Part shown: in pieces, positions 30,757 through 37,647 of the stretch
Layout of the letters: each line of letters starts with the position of its first letter
Position numbering within the stretch: the stretch's first letter is position 1
Source: a virus
IMG/VR virus record: IMGVR_UViG_3300031788_000051
Span: 1-37,867 of that record
DNA: 37,867 nucleotides
Direction: 5' to 3' (one strand)
Translations under genes and position numbers: made by a program
Notes under the pieces: generated by a model
Told to the model about the DNA's origin: nothing
Seen by the model: only the letters and a program-made list of their open reading frames with translations
Database searches by the model: none

Positions 30757-32537
30757 AGAAACAAAACCTCCGCGTTGGCGCGCGCCGTGCCGGCGCCTGT
30801 AGTGATGAGGCCAGCGGAGCGCAGGAGGCTGAGGTAGTCGTCAAAGGTTCCGCTGCGTTGCATGCCCGCCAGTTCGGCGAGTTTCTCGTAGACGAGAGGT
30901 TGTCCACGCTGGGCGACCAAAACCTCTAGCAGCACCTTTGACTTGCCGCGCAGCTTCGGCATCCAGAGCGCGAGAGCCTCCTCTGTGGTAGTGGGGGGAG
31001 AGGGCGCCGTAGTGTCGAGGCGACGCAGACCTTCCTCGGTCGCATACCAGAGCCCGTCGACGAACTGGACGCAGCCAGATCTCTTGAGGAGAGATTTGTA
31101 GTCGTCAAACGTCCCACTGCTGCGCTTCATGCCGGCCTGCATGGCGACCTGTGCTGGGGTCAGCCCAGCCGGATACATGCCGACGCAGGCCGCAAGCATC
31201 GCCATGCTCTTGCCGCGGAGCTTTAGCTCGCCGTCGACGGGCGGTGGCGCGGATGGCGCGCGGCGCGGGACAGGTGCCGCATGGACGGGCTGGACGATCG
31301 GGGCAATGGGCGTAGCGAGATACCTGGTCGGTGGCTGCTTTGACGGGACCGGCTTGACCACACCCTCGGTCGCGAGCGCAGCGAGGCCGCGATCGCACAG
31401 CTCCTTCATCGAACCTAGAATGTTGCCGACCGAGGTCAGTTTAGCTTTCACGCTCTCGGCCTGCTGCTGCGCGGCTTCTAGATCAACCTTCGCCTGGTCG
31501 TAGAGCGCGGCCTTCTCCTCCAGGTCCTTGATGTGCTTTTGGAGCTCCATGCTGGGCTTGCCTCCTTTGGCGACTTCTTTTTCGAGTGCTGCGATGCGCT
31601 GCTTGAGGAACTCCGGCGACTCTTCGCGCGCGCGCTTCACGCTGTCTGCGATCTTCTGGCCCAGCTTCGCAATGTCGATCTGCGCGAGGATCTTCGGGAC
31701 GATGGCCCGCTCTCCCGGCTTCGGAGTAGCTCCGGAGTTGAACGTCTCGCGCTTGCGTATCTCCACGCGCTGCGCGATGCCGAGCGGCGCTGAGGCAACG
31801 AACGCCACGCCCACCGGCAGCGATGGCTGCTCGGCGTAGACCTGGGCGGCGAACTCTTTCGTCGTCTCGCTCTGGAGCCAGTTCTGCACCGGCCGGAGAT
31901 CGTGGGGCGCGCTCATGCGCAGCACGGTGAGGATGTCCACCTGGCTCAGCACGTCCCAACTGAGCGATGCGGAACGCTGGCTTATCATCGTGAAGCCCAC
32001 GCCCTTGATGCCGCCCTGCTTCACCAGACGACTGACGGCACCCAGGCATTTGATCTGGAGCTTGCTGCCGCGCTGGGGAGCGAAGGTGTCGGCCTCGTCC
32101 ATGAACAGGTGCATGGCGTTGCGGTTGATGCGGAGCAGCTCGCTGCACAGGTCCATGACGAACTGCACCTGCTCCTCGGTGTGGAAGTTGCCGATGTCGA
32201 AGATGGCGGAGAAGCCATGCTCGACTAGCGCGGTAGCCATCGCCTTGCCCGCGCGGTAGTCCAGCGGCGCGTCGGCGTGGTCCCCGCCGAAGACGATGAT
32301 GTCGAAGCCGGCCGACCTGCCGTCGGCGCTGGAGCGCAGTCCCCACCACGCCGAGGTCGGATCGATCACCGCGATCTGCTGCTTGGCCTTGAGCATCTCC
32401 TCGGCCTCTACGGAACCGGTGTAGCTCTTGCCGGAACGCTTGCGCGCGAGGATGGCCTGCGTGTACGTCACGAGACTCAGAGGCAGAGTGAACGGCTTGC
32501 GATGACTTCCGGTGGTGCCGATGGTCAGTTTTTCCAC
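30753..32537 (-). CDS. HerA-type ATPase with coiled coil and duplicated C-terminal domain
   Basis: A 594-residue protein. The N-terminal ATPase has a P-loop LARKRSGKSYT (30-40; the first Gly of GxxxxGKS is Ala31) and Walker B HLFMDEAD (143-150), typical of HerA/DUF87 pumps. A coiled coil spans about 300-385 (IAALEKEVAKGGKPS, QKHIKDLEEKAALYDQ). After a proline-rich linker, two similar 68-residue domains follow (about 438-505 and 527-594), each with KLRGKS and a SGTFDDYxSLLxxxG core, probably winged helices. Start GTG 32537, with GGAGG eight bases upstream. Its role may be DNA translocation, partition or interference; none is shown by context alone. Confidence 0.8.
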   Translation of the reverse strand: MEKLTIGTTGSHRKPFTLPLSLVTYTQAILARKRSGKSYTGSVEAEEMLKAKQQIAVIDPTSAWWGLRSSADGRSAGFDIIVFGGDHADAPLDYRAGKAMATALVEHGFSAIFDIGNFHTEEQVQFVMDLCSELLRINRNAMHLFMDEADTFAPQRGSKLQIKCLGAVSRLVKQGGIKGVGFTMISQRSASLSWDVLSQVDILTVLRMSAPHDLRPVQNWLQSETTKEFAAQVYAEQPSLPVGVAFVASAPLGIAQRVEIRKRETFNSGATPKPGERAIVPKILAQIDIAKLGQKIADSVKRAREESPEFLKQRIAALEKEVAKGGKPSMELQKHIKDLEEKAALYDQAKVDLEAAQQQAESVKAKLTSVGNILGSMKELCDRGLAALATEGVVKPVPSKQPPTRYLATPIAPIVQPVHAAPVPRRAPSAPPPVDGELKLRGKSMAMLAACVGMYPAGLTPAQVAMQAGMKRSSGTFDDYKSLLKRSGCVQFVDGLWYATEEGLRRLDTTAPSPPTTTEEALALWMPKLRGKSKVLLEVLVAQRGQPLVYEKLAELAGMQRSGTFDDYLSLLRSAGLITTGAGTARANAEVLFL

Positions 32538-32567
32538 GTCTTGCCTCCAGCGATCGATACAGGGAAT

Positions 32568-32613
32568 GGGTGCCTGGGTGCCTGGGTGCCCAGGCGCTCA
32601 GGCGCTCAGGCGG
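32568..32613. repeat. Octamer array A5
   Basis: Two GGGTGCCT, one GGGTGCCC and two AGGCGCTC units in perfect phase. The last provides the stop codon (32606-32608) of the replication gene. It is the cleanest array, with identical neighbouring units. Confidence 0.95.
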
Positions 32614-34147
32614 TCGAAGAAAAGTCCGGCATGTGGAACAGCGACAGGTAGGGCGCGTCGACGGCGTCGCAGATCTTCTTGCGCCGCATCGGGACGAGTT
32701 GCGCGGCGAACTGCGCGCGGGTGAGGTTCAGCGGGAGCTGCGACGCCCTGGCGTCGATCTCATCGTTCGCGGCCTTCGCTGCCGGCACATGCGCCACCAG
32801 CGCATCGAGCATCGCGGCCTCGAGCTCACACAGCCGCTGATCTGCGACGTCGAGCGCCTCGCCATCGCGCAGGCTGCCGGCAACGGCGCGCAGCGATGTG
32901 ACCACGGTGGAGAGTGCGGCCTTCGCCTCCTCCGGCACGTCGAGCGCAGCGATCTGGTCGGCGTTGCTCTCGGTCCACGCGGCACGCCGTTCATTCGCGG
33001 CGGCTTCAGCCGCGGCGCGGAACGCCTCGGCTTCGGGGCTGTCATCGTATCGCGCAACGGAAGGCGATCGCCGCGCTGCGTCGACCCACGGCCACGTCGC
33101 GCTGCTGGTCCAGTGCCCCTGGCCGAAGAACGCAGGGACGCTCCACGGCCCAAAGCGCATATCGCCGGCAGCGAAGGCAGCGGTGTAGGCCGCGTTGTTC
33201 GCGGCGGCGAGTTGGGCGACGGCCGGCAGGTCCTCGCCGGTGGACTTCATGCGCAGGGTCAGCGCCGCGGTGACGTGCTTTTCCATCCGCGAGTTCGAGA
33301 TCCCGCACCGCCGCAGCACCCAGCGCGACGCCAGCCCCACGTTCAGCGCGAAGTCGGCGTCGCCGGGTTGAGCGTCGGGGTGGGGCAGCACCAGCTCGAC
33401 GCCTTGAGCCGAGACCTGGTCGGAAAGTTCCAACCCGCTCCCCCCGCTTGCGGGGGGTTGGGGGGTCTTACGGTTGTGTAACGGTTCAGTAACGGTTAAG
33501 TACTTAAAGGGCGAGCTTAAAATGTCACCTGTCAGGTGACACTGGTGTGGGTTGTCAGGTGACATTTTGTCACCTGAGTTTCCATCTTCTGAGGCGGTTT
33601 CAGCCCCTAAATCGCCCGTAACTGAGGCAATGGCGGCAATCCGGTCGATTGTGCCCCCATTTTGGGGCTCAGCGCGCCCAAACTCAGGTGACAAAATGTC
33701 ACCTGTGTTTTCGTCGCCGAAGAGGTCGCCGGTGACCACTTCACCCGCACCATCGGCGGGTTTTTCGAACTTCAGGCGGCCGCCTCTTTGGTACAGTTTG
33801 TCACCTGTGTTCAGCGCGCGCATCAGCCGCTGCATGTCCGCCCACATGGGGCTGTGCCGCGCCGTTGAGGTCGGGATGACCCCGAGCTTCTGAATGTCGA
33901 TGAAGTACACATTCCCGCGGCCGCCCAGGACCTTACGCTCCACGCGCATCCAGCCCTCGGCCTCCAGGCGTCCGCTGTTGCGGATGACGGTGCGCTCGTC
34001 CCAGCAGCAGGACTTGGCCAGCAGCTCGATGCCGGGGCAGGCGAACCCGAAGTCGTCGGCGCTGTTGGCGATCGCCAGCAGAAGAGATCTCATTGAACCT
34101 TTAGCCGGCCCACGGTCCATCACCGCGCCCATGATCGATACACTCAA
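32606..34147 (-). CDS. Replication initiator (lambda O-like) containing the origin
   Basis: A 513-residue protein. Residues about 5-90 form a winged-helix domain of the O/DnaD-like type (MRSLLLAIANSADDFGFACPGIELLAKSC, RTVIRNSGRLEAEGWMRVERK). Residues about 114-226 are an unstructured linker encoded by iterons (TGDILSPEF, SGDKMSPD repeats). The C-terminal half is helical and would recruit a helicase or loader. I use TTG 34147 because GGAG lies six bases upstream and it overlaps the previous stop; ATG 34132 is the alternative. No DnaB or loader gene is visible. Confidence 0.75.
   Translation of the reverse strand: MSVSIMGAVMDRGPAKGSMRSLLLAIANSADDFGFACPGIELLAKSCCWDERTVIRNSGRLEAEGWMRVERKVLGGRGNVYFIDIQKLGVIPTSTARHSPMWADMQRLMRALNTGDKLYQRGGRLKFEKPADGAGEVVTGDLFGDENTGDILSPEFGRAEPQNGGTIDRIAAIASVTGDLGAETASEDGNSGDKMSPDNPHQCHLTGDILSSPFKYLTVTEPLHNRKTPQPPASGGSGLELSDQVSAQGVELVLPHPDAQPGDADFALNVGLASRWVLRRCGISNSRMEKHVTAALTLRMKSTGEDLPAVAQLAAANNAAYTAAFAAGDMRFGPWSVPAFFGQGHWTSSATWPWVDAARRSPSVARYDDSPEAEAFRAAAEAAANERRAAWTESNADQIAALDVPEEAKAALSTVVTSLRAVAGSLRDGEALDVADQRLCELEAAMLDALVAHVPAAKAANDEIDARASQLPLNLTRAQFAAQLVPMRRKKICDAVDAPYLSLFHMPDFSSTA
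33440..33457. other. GC hairpin at the edge of the origin
   Basis: A perfect stem CCCCCCG/CGGGGGG with a CTTG loop. On the plus strand it is followed by TT and a second run of six G. It sits next to the ACGGTT repeats. Confidence 0.6.
33470..33497. repeat. Three ACGGTT repeats at 11-base spacing
   Basis: ACGGTT occurs at 33470, 33481 and 33492, exactly one helical turn apart; the last two extend to GTAACGGTT. The flanking DNA to 33520 is the most AT-rich in the gene, as expected for an unwinding element. Confidence 0.75.
33524..33807. repeat. Origin iterons GTCACCTG/CAGGTGAC
   Basis: Seven exact copies of one octamer: plus-oriented at 33524, 33569, 33698 and 33800; inverted at 33533, 33556 and 33685. 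They form one tight palindrome, GTCACCTGTCAGGTGAC (33524-33540), and two inverted pairs with 5-base A/T spacers (33556-33576 and 33685-33705). They lie inside the initiator gene, as lambda's iterons lie inside O. Confidence 0.85.
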
Positions 34148-34485
34148 GCTCTACTCCGGTCTACGTGCTTTGCTATGTTCATTGGGTCGTCGTCGGCGAC
34201 GAAATAATTTTCTGCCGTAGGCGCGATGCACGCCGAGCAGGTCAGGAAGCGCAGAACGCGCGCCTGCTCCAGCGTGCAGCGGTTGGCTCCCAGCTCTGCC
34301 TGGTAGCTCTCGGTGGACTTGTTGAGCGCGGTTTGCAGGTCATGGTCCATCTCTCCGGCCAGGAACTCCGCAATGGTGTGCAGGCAGTTCATACACGCAG
34401 CCGGCTCAGCGTGGCAAAGCCGGAGCCACGTGAGGCGGTCACGGAGCAGCGCGAGTTGGGGAGCGGCGTCGGGCATGGGGTTCAC
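34144..34485 (-). CDS. Hypothetical protein ahead of the replication gene
   Basis: A 113-residue protein from GTG 34485 (or ATG 34476), first gene of the replication operon. Six cysteines, with CHAEPAACMNC near the start and CSAC near the end, suggest metal binding. The rest is helical (IAEFLAGEMDHDLQTALNKS). Its stop overlaps the TTG of the replication gene. The promoter lies 27 bases upstream. Not recognised. Confidence 0.6.
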   Translation of the reverse strand: MNPMPDAAPQLALLRDRLTWLRLCHAEPAACMNCLHTIAEFLAGEMDHDLQTALNKSTESYQAELGANRCTLEQARVLRFLTCSACIAPTAENYFVADDDPMNIAKHVDRSRA

Positions 34486-34507
34486 AGGCTGCCCACTGAT
34501 GAGCTAG

Positions 34508-34543
34508 ATGGTTTATTACACCTTCAGCGTGGTGTGTCAAGCC
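34508..34543 (-). promoter_or_regulatory. Replication operon promoter and operator
   Basis: On the minus strand, TTGACA (34540-34535), 17 bases, then AATAAA (34517-34512). An ACACC, eight bases, GGTGT inverted repeat fills the spacer. The 36-base block is an inverted near-copy of 35471-35506, so the same regulator should bind both. Confidence 0.8.
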
Positions 34544-34588
34544 ATTCCCTAGGGTGGGGTAGTCAAGGGTGGGCCTTTCATCGGGTTT

Positions 34589-35095
34589 CTACGGTTTTTC
34601 TGGAACTGCGTCGCTCAGGTAGCTAGCAGTTAGGATGCGGTCTGTACGGTAGGTTTTGAAGGTCGCACCCTCATAAGCCCCGATATATTCGTGGCCATTG
34701 TTGCCGGTGCCGCGCCGCACGACATGCACGAGGCCAGTGTATAGATCCCCATCGACGTTGTGATATTCGAGTTGGCACGCCCTCGGCGGCCGGTAGAACT
34801 CCGCCCAGGTCACTTTGAGCCGGTTCGGGGAAAGCGGGCGCGCCAGATCGTGAGCCGGGAACGTGCCTGCGTGGATGTATTCGAGCAGTTCGTCTTCGGT
34901 GATGACGAGAGAGCCTCCCCCCTCAAATCGAAGCACCTTCGATGAGAGCGGATCGTTCGCGACGATGTAATGGGACGGCACGCGAGGATTGGCTACATAC
35001 TTCGCGTTGCTCACGCCGTTGATCATTTCGCCGAGCAGCCCACGGTCTGCCTGGGTCAAGCCCGTGATCGCGACACTCATCCGTGGGTCGCTCAC
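34589..35095 (-). CDS. Hypothetical protein with SWIM-gene-like C-terminal beta domain
   Basis: A 168-residue protein. I start at GTG 35095, which overlaps the upstream stop (GTGA); ATG 35110 is possible. The N-terminal part is alpha/beta (LTQADRGLLGEMINGVSNAKY). The C-terminal 60 residues (CQLEYHNVDGDLYTGLVHVV to ATFKTYRTDRIL) match the middle of the SWIM-finger protein at GxFKTxRxDRI. The fold may be WYL- or Sm-like, but this is inference. It is co-transcribed with the XRE regulator, so it may be an accessory regulator. Confidence 0.6.
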   Translation of the reverse strand: MSDPRMSVAITGLTQADRGLLGEMINGVSNAKYVANPRVPSHYIVANDPLSSKVLRFEGGGSLVITEDELLEYIHAGTFPAHDLARPLSPNRLKVTWAEFYRPPRACQLEYHNVDGDLYTGLVHVVRRGTGNNGHEYIGAYEGATFKTYRTDRILTASYLSDAVPEKP

Positions 35096-35427
35096 TGCGC
35101 CGCCCCGCATTTAATGCTGTTGAGAATGAGATCCAGCTTGGAGTCCATATTGATCAGCAGGGGCAATGGATCACGCTTCGACGAGGGGGGCGAGCCCGGC
35201 GACAAGGCGCCGGAGGCTGGCGTCTTCGGTTGGACCTCGAAAAAGGAGGCCACCGGAACGCCGAGCGCTTTCGCGATGCGCTCCAGGTTGTCTCTCGTCC
35301 ATGTGTAATCGCCGCGCTCCAATTTGGAGAGGTTGCTGGGGTCCATTTTGGCAAGGTCGGCCAGCTCTTTTTGTAGATAGCCCCTCGCACGTCTTAGGCT
35401 GCGAATGTTGGCTCCAACGATATCCAT
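35092..35427 (-). CDS. XRE-family repressor (CI-like)
   Basis: A 111-residue regulator starting at ATG 35427. The helix-turn-helix covers residues 2-60 (VGANIRSLRRARGYLQKELADLAKMDPSNLSKLERGDY). A proline/serine-rich linker leads to a short helical tail; there is no LexA-type protease domain, so RecA-driven cleavage is not expected. It faces the cro-like gene across the shared operator. No clear Shine-Dalgarno site is visible. Confidence 0.82.
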   Translation of the reverse strand: MDIVGANIRSLRRARGYLQKELADLAKMDPSNLSKLERGDYTWTRDNLERIAKALGVPVASFFEVQPKTPASGALSPGSPPSSKRDPLPLLINMDSKLDLILNSIKCGAAQ

Positions 35428-35470
35428 GCTCAATTTTGACGCATAAATGGTCTAATAAGCCACGGAGTTT

Positions 35471-35506
35471 TAGGGCTTGACACACCATTATGATGGTGCG
35501 ATAAAC
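35471..35506 (+). promoter_or_regulatory. cro-like promoter and operator
   Basis: TTGACA (35477-35482), 17 bases, GATAAA (35500-35505). The spacer holds an inverted repeat with 7-base arms, ACACCAT (35482-35488) and ATGGTGC (35493-35499), six of seven positions complementary. A looser TGG...CCA dyad near 35449-35463 may serve the leftward repressor gene. Confidence 0.8.
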
Positions 35507-35525
35507 CATGAAGGAGGATGTTCAT

Positions 35526-35786
35526 ATGATTACGCCACTGAGAGCTCATCGCGAGAGTTTGAAACTGACCTCGCGGCAAGTGGCCATAGCGCTCGACATA
35601 ACGCCGAGTCACTATCGCCGCATTGAGATCCGGGAGACCAAGGCTAGTCCGGCCGTCGCAAACAAAATTGCCAAGTACTTCGGCAATGCCGTCACGCGCG
35701 ACCAGATTCTATTTCCTGAGGACTATCACGTCGCACTCATAAAGCCGGTGGGGAGGGTGCGCCGGCAGGAAGAGCTCGCAGCGTGA
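35526..35786 (+). CDS. Cro-like XRE regulator
   Basis: An 86-residue helix-turn-helix protein. I use ATG 35526 because AAGGAGG (35511-35517) lies eight bases upstream. The DNA-binding domain is residues 1-55 (LRAHRESLKLTSRQVAIALDITPSHYRRIEIRE, SPAVANKIAKYFG). It diverges from the repressor and is transcribed from the promoter at 35477, so it is the Cro counterpart of the switch. Confidence 0.8.
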   Translation: MITPLRAHRESLKLTSRQVAIALDITPSHYRRIEIRETKASPAVANKIAKYFGNAVTRDQILFPEDYHVALIKPVGRVRRQEELAA

Positions 35787-35806
35787 GGGCGAATCACAGC
35801 GCGTCT

Positions 35807-35865
35807 GGGTGCCTGGGCACCCAGGCACCCAGGCACCCGGGCGCTCAGGCGCTCAGGCGTTCAGC
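35807..35865. repeat. Octamer array A6
   Basis: Seven phased units: GGGTGCCT, GGGCACCC, two AGGCACCC, GGGCGCTC, AGGCGCTC and AGGCGTTC. The last contains the stop codon (35861-35863) of the superinfection-immunity gene. It is the longest array and lies between convergent genes. Confidence 0.95.
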
Positions 35866-36601
35866 TCTTGCGGTGGAACAGGCTGCCCACAGCGCGCCCA
35901 GCATCAAGCATCGGTCCAGGTCCGGAGATCACCCGACTTTGTGTGGGCAGCGGGGCAGCGACCACGGTTGCGGCATGCTGCTGTGCGCGAAGCATCGCGG
36001 CCGCCATCTGGTCGTAATCCACGACGTGGGCTTTGACCTGCGCCTCGGTCTCGGCGCTGCATGCCCAGACGAGGGCAACGACCCAGCCGATCAGCGTCCA
36101 GCCCAGCAGCAGGTTGACCAAGCCGATGCCGGCAGAGGAGTGGACCTTACGGTAGGCAGCCACGATGCACGGCAGGAAGTAGAAGCCCAGGATGACTGCC
36201 AGCAAAAGCGCGGCGCCGCTCCCGTCGCCACTGCTGGGTGTCGGCGCAGGCGTGGATGTCAGCCCGGTACCAGCAGCCGGCGCGGTCGTCATCGCGTTGC
36301 CGATGCACGGCACTTCGATGATGAAGTCCTCGCGCGTGGCCTTTGGCCGTCCCTTATAACTTCCCCGCACCAGAAACCACGGCCCGGAACGCTGCTCATA
36401 GACGGCGGTGAAGTTCCTGTAGGTCAGGGTCCGGTTGCGATGGCCAATCATGCCGACATCGGGCACGAGCTGGTCGCTGACGGGAGCGCCGCACTCAGTG
36501 ATGGTGCGCGCGGCTTCGTCGGGTACGGTCGCAGTTTGAGCAGACGCGGACGTAGCCGCAAGGATGACGACCAGGGCCCAGATATTTCTCATGCGCGCCA
36601 T
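35861..36601 (-). CDS. Exported membrane protein with superinfection-immunity domain
   Basis: A 246-residue protein starting at ATG 36601, with a signal peptide (ARMRNIWALVVILAATSASAQ). A periplasmic region (about 23-125) is followed by two membrane segments, residues about 130-150 and 158-181 (AVILGFYFLPCIVAAYRK, LVNLLLGWTLIGWVVALVWA), matching the T4 Imm-type superinfection immunity family (PF14373). Such proteins block DNA entry of later phages. Here the domain is joined to a large extracytoplasmic domain, unlike the small family standard. Expression from the control region suggests a lysogenic role. Confidence 0.75.
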   Translation of the reverse strand: MARMRNIWALVVILAATSASAQTATVPDEAARTITECGAPVSDQLVPDVGMIGHRNRTLTYRNFTAVYEQRSGPWFLVRGSYKGRPKATREDFIIEVPCIGNAMTTAPAAGTGLTSTPAPTPSSGDGSGAALLLAVILGFYFLPCIVAAYRKVHSSAGIGLVNLLLGWTLIGWVVALVWACSAETEAQVKAHVVDYDQMAAAMLRAQQHAATVVAAPLPTQSRVISGPGPMLDAGRAVGSLFHRKS

Positions 36602-36649
36602 CGTACACGTTGCGGCGCCTTCGTCATGTCCGGTGGGATTCACGCGGCC

Positions 36650-36685
36650 GGGTGCCTGGGCACCCAGGCACCCAGGCGCTCAGGC
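36650..36685. repeat. Octamer array A7
   Basis: Four phased units (GGGTGCCT, GGGCACCC, AGGCACCC, AGGCGCTC). The last gives the stop codon (36680-36682) of the antitoxin gene. Confidence 0.9.
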
Positions 36686-37030
36686 CGCGACGGCGACGCG
36701 CTTGCGAACGTTGCCTCGTTTTGCCGGCGTCACGGTCACAGTCATGTCCATCGCTCCGAGCAATCGAAGCACCGTTCCAAAGCTCGGGTTCCGTTCGCCG
36801 GCGAGCGCCGCATAAAGTCCGCTCCGCGTCATCCCGCTATCTTTGGCGAGCTGCGTCATGTTTCTGTTCTGGGCTCGCGCCGCGGTGTTCAGCACGTTCA
36901 GGATCAGGGCCTGGTCGCCCTGTGCCTCTTCAATGGAGACGCTGAGAAAACCAGCGATCATCTCCGGGCTGTCGAGCATCTCAGCCACATCGAAGCGGCG
37001 AAAGGTCATCTTCTTCTTTTTGGTTGGCAT
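36680..37030 (-). CDS. HigA-type addiction antitoxin
   Basis: A 116-residue antitoxin of the probable addiction module antidote family. FDVAEMLDSPEMIAGFL, then the helix-turn-helix MTQLAKDSGMTRSGLYAAL and ERNPSFGTVLRLLGAMD are hallmarks. AAGGAG six bases before ATG 37030, within the end of the toxin gene, gives strong translation. It follows the toxin after three bases. It likely represses the operon at the two dyads upstream. Confidence 0.88.
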   Translation of the reverse strand: MPTKKKKMTFRRFDVAEMLDSPEMIAGFLSVSIEEAQGDQALILNVLNTAARAQNRNMTQLAKDSGMTRSGLYAALAGERNPSFGTVLRLLGAMDMTVTVTPAKRGNVRKRVAVAA

Positions 37031-37033
37031 AGG

Positions 37034-37330
37034 TCACTCCTTGAAATCGAGGGCGATTTCCTTCGCCCGTTCGATGTCTTTCTGTTGGGTCGATTTATCG
37101 CCGCCGCACAGCAGAATCACAATCTCCGCTCCGCGCTGCATCAGGTACACGCGATAGCCGGGGCCGTAGGGGATGCGCAGCTCAGAGATGCCGGAACCGA
37201 CCGGCTTCACATCGCCGAAGTTTCCCGCCGCAACCCGACCAAGACGGGCGGCTATCCGCTTCTTCGCTTCCAGGTCACGCAACTTGCCGGTCCACTTCGT
37301 AAACTCGGCGCTTGCGACCAACTCAACCAT
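37034..37330 (-). CDS. HigB/RelE-type toxin
   Basis: A 98-residue RelE-superfamily toxin starting at ATG 37330. Typical motifs: EFTKWTGKLRDLEAKKRIAARL, GDVKPVGSGISELRIPYGPGYRVYL, and IVILLCGGDKSTQQKDIERAKEI. It would cleave mRNA on the ribosome. The -10 box ends six bases before the ATG and no Shine-Dalgarno site is present, so the mRNA is probably leaderless. The toxin-first order is that of HigBA. Confidence 0.88.
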   Translation of the reverse strand: MVELVASAEFTKWTGKLRDLEAKKRIAARLGRVAAGNFGDVKPVGSGISELRIPYGPGYRVYLMQRGAEIVILLCGGDKSTQQKDIERAKEIALDFKE

Positions 37331-37378
37331 GTGTCCACTATACGGGACACCTGTGTAGCTGTCAACTATTCTGGACAC
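37331..37378 (-). promoter_or_regulatory. higBA-like promoter with two operator dyads
   Basis: On the minus strand, TTGACA (37365-37360), 17 bases, TATAGT (37342-37337). A dyad with perfect 6-base arms, GTGTCC and GGACAC with eight bases between (37331-37350), covers the -10. A related, less perfect dyad (37359-37378) covers the -35. Their centres are 28 bases apart. Confidence 0.85.
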
Positions 37379-37404
37379 TTTATTTTCGCGCAGGAGGTCC
37401 GCTG

Positions 37405-37647
37405 ATGCCGCTCGATGAAATCGATCTCTACCTCGCCGGGATGTACGACCACCACAAGGCGTTGAGCGTGGCGCGCACTGCCGTCATCGCCAAGATCGTG
37501 GCGCCCGAGGATGAGGTCACCATCTACATGCGCGAGATCCAGCACCTGATCGAGCAGCGTATCGCGCGCGGCGAGCTGCCCTACAAGAAGCCGAACGGCC
37601 GCGCCGGCGTCGATGACTGGCGCCACGCCACAGGGAGCCCCAACTGA
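37405..37647 (+). CDS. Hypothetical protein (80 residues)
   Basis: Starts at ATG 37405 with AGGAGG eight bases upstream. A mostly helical protein (LYLAGMYDHHKALSVARTAVIAKI, TIYMREIQHLIEQRIARGELP) of unknown function. It diverges from the toxin-antitoxin operon and its stop overlaps the next ATG (TGATG), so the two plus-strand genes are coupled. Confidence 0.7.
   Translation: MPLDEIDLYLAGMYDHHKALSVARTAVIAKIVAPEDEVTIYMREIQHLIEQRIARGELPYKKPNGRAGVDDWRHATGSPN

Noticed and set aside
29172-36685. Octamer arrays as ordinary rho-independent terminators
   Set aside because: Stems are strong, but no array is followed by a T-run on either strand, and one lies inside a gene.
35783-37405. Plus-strand frame of 540 codons
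   Set aside because: It is the complement of the immunity, antitoxin and toxin genes, with Arg/His-rich composition and no ribosome binding site.
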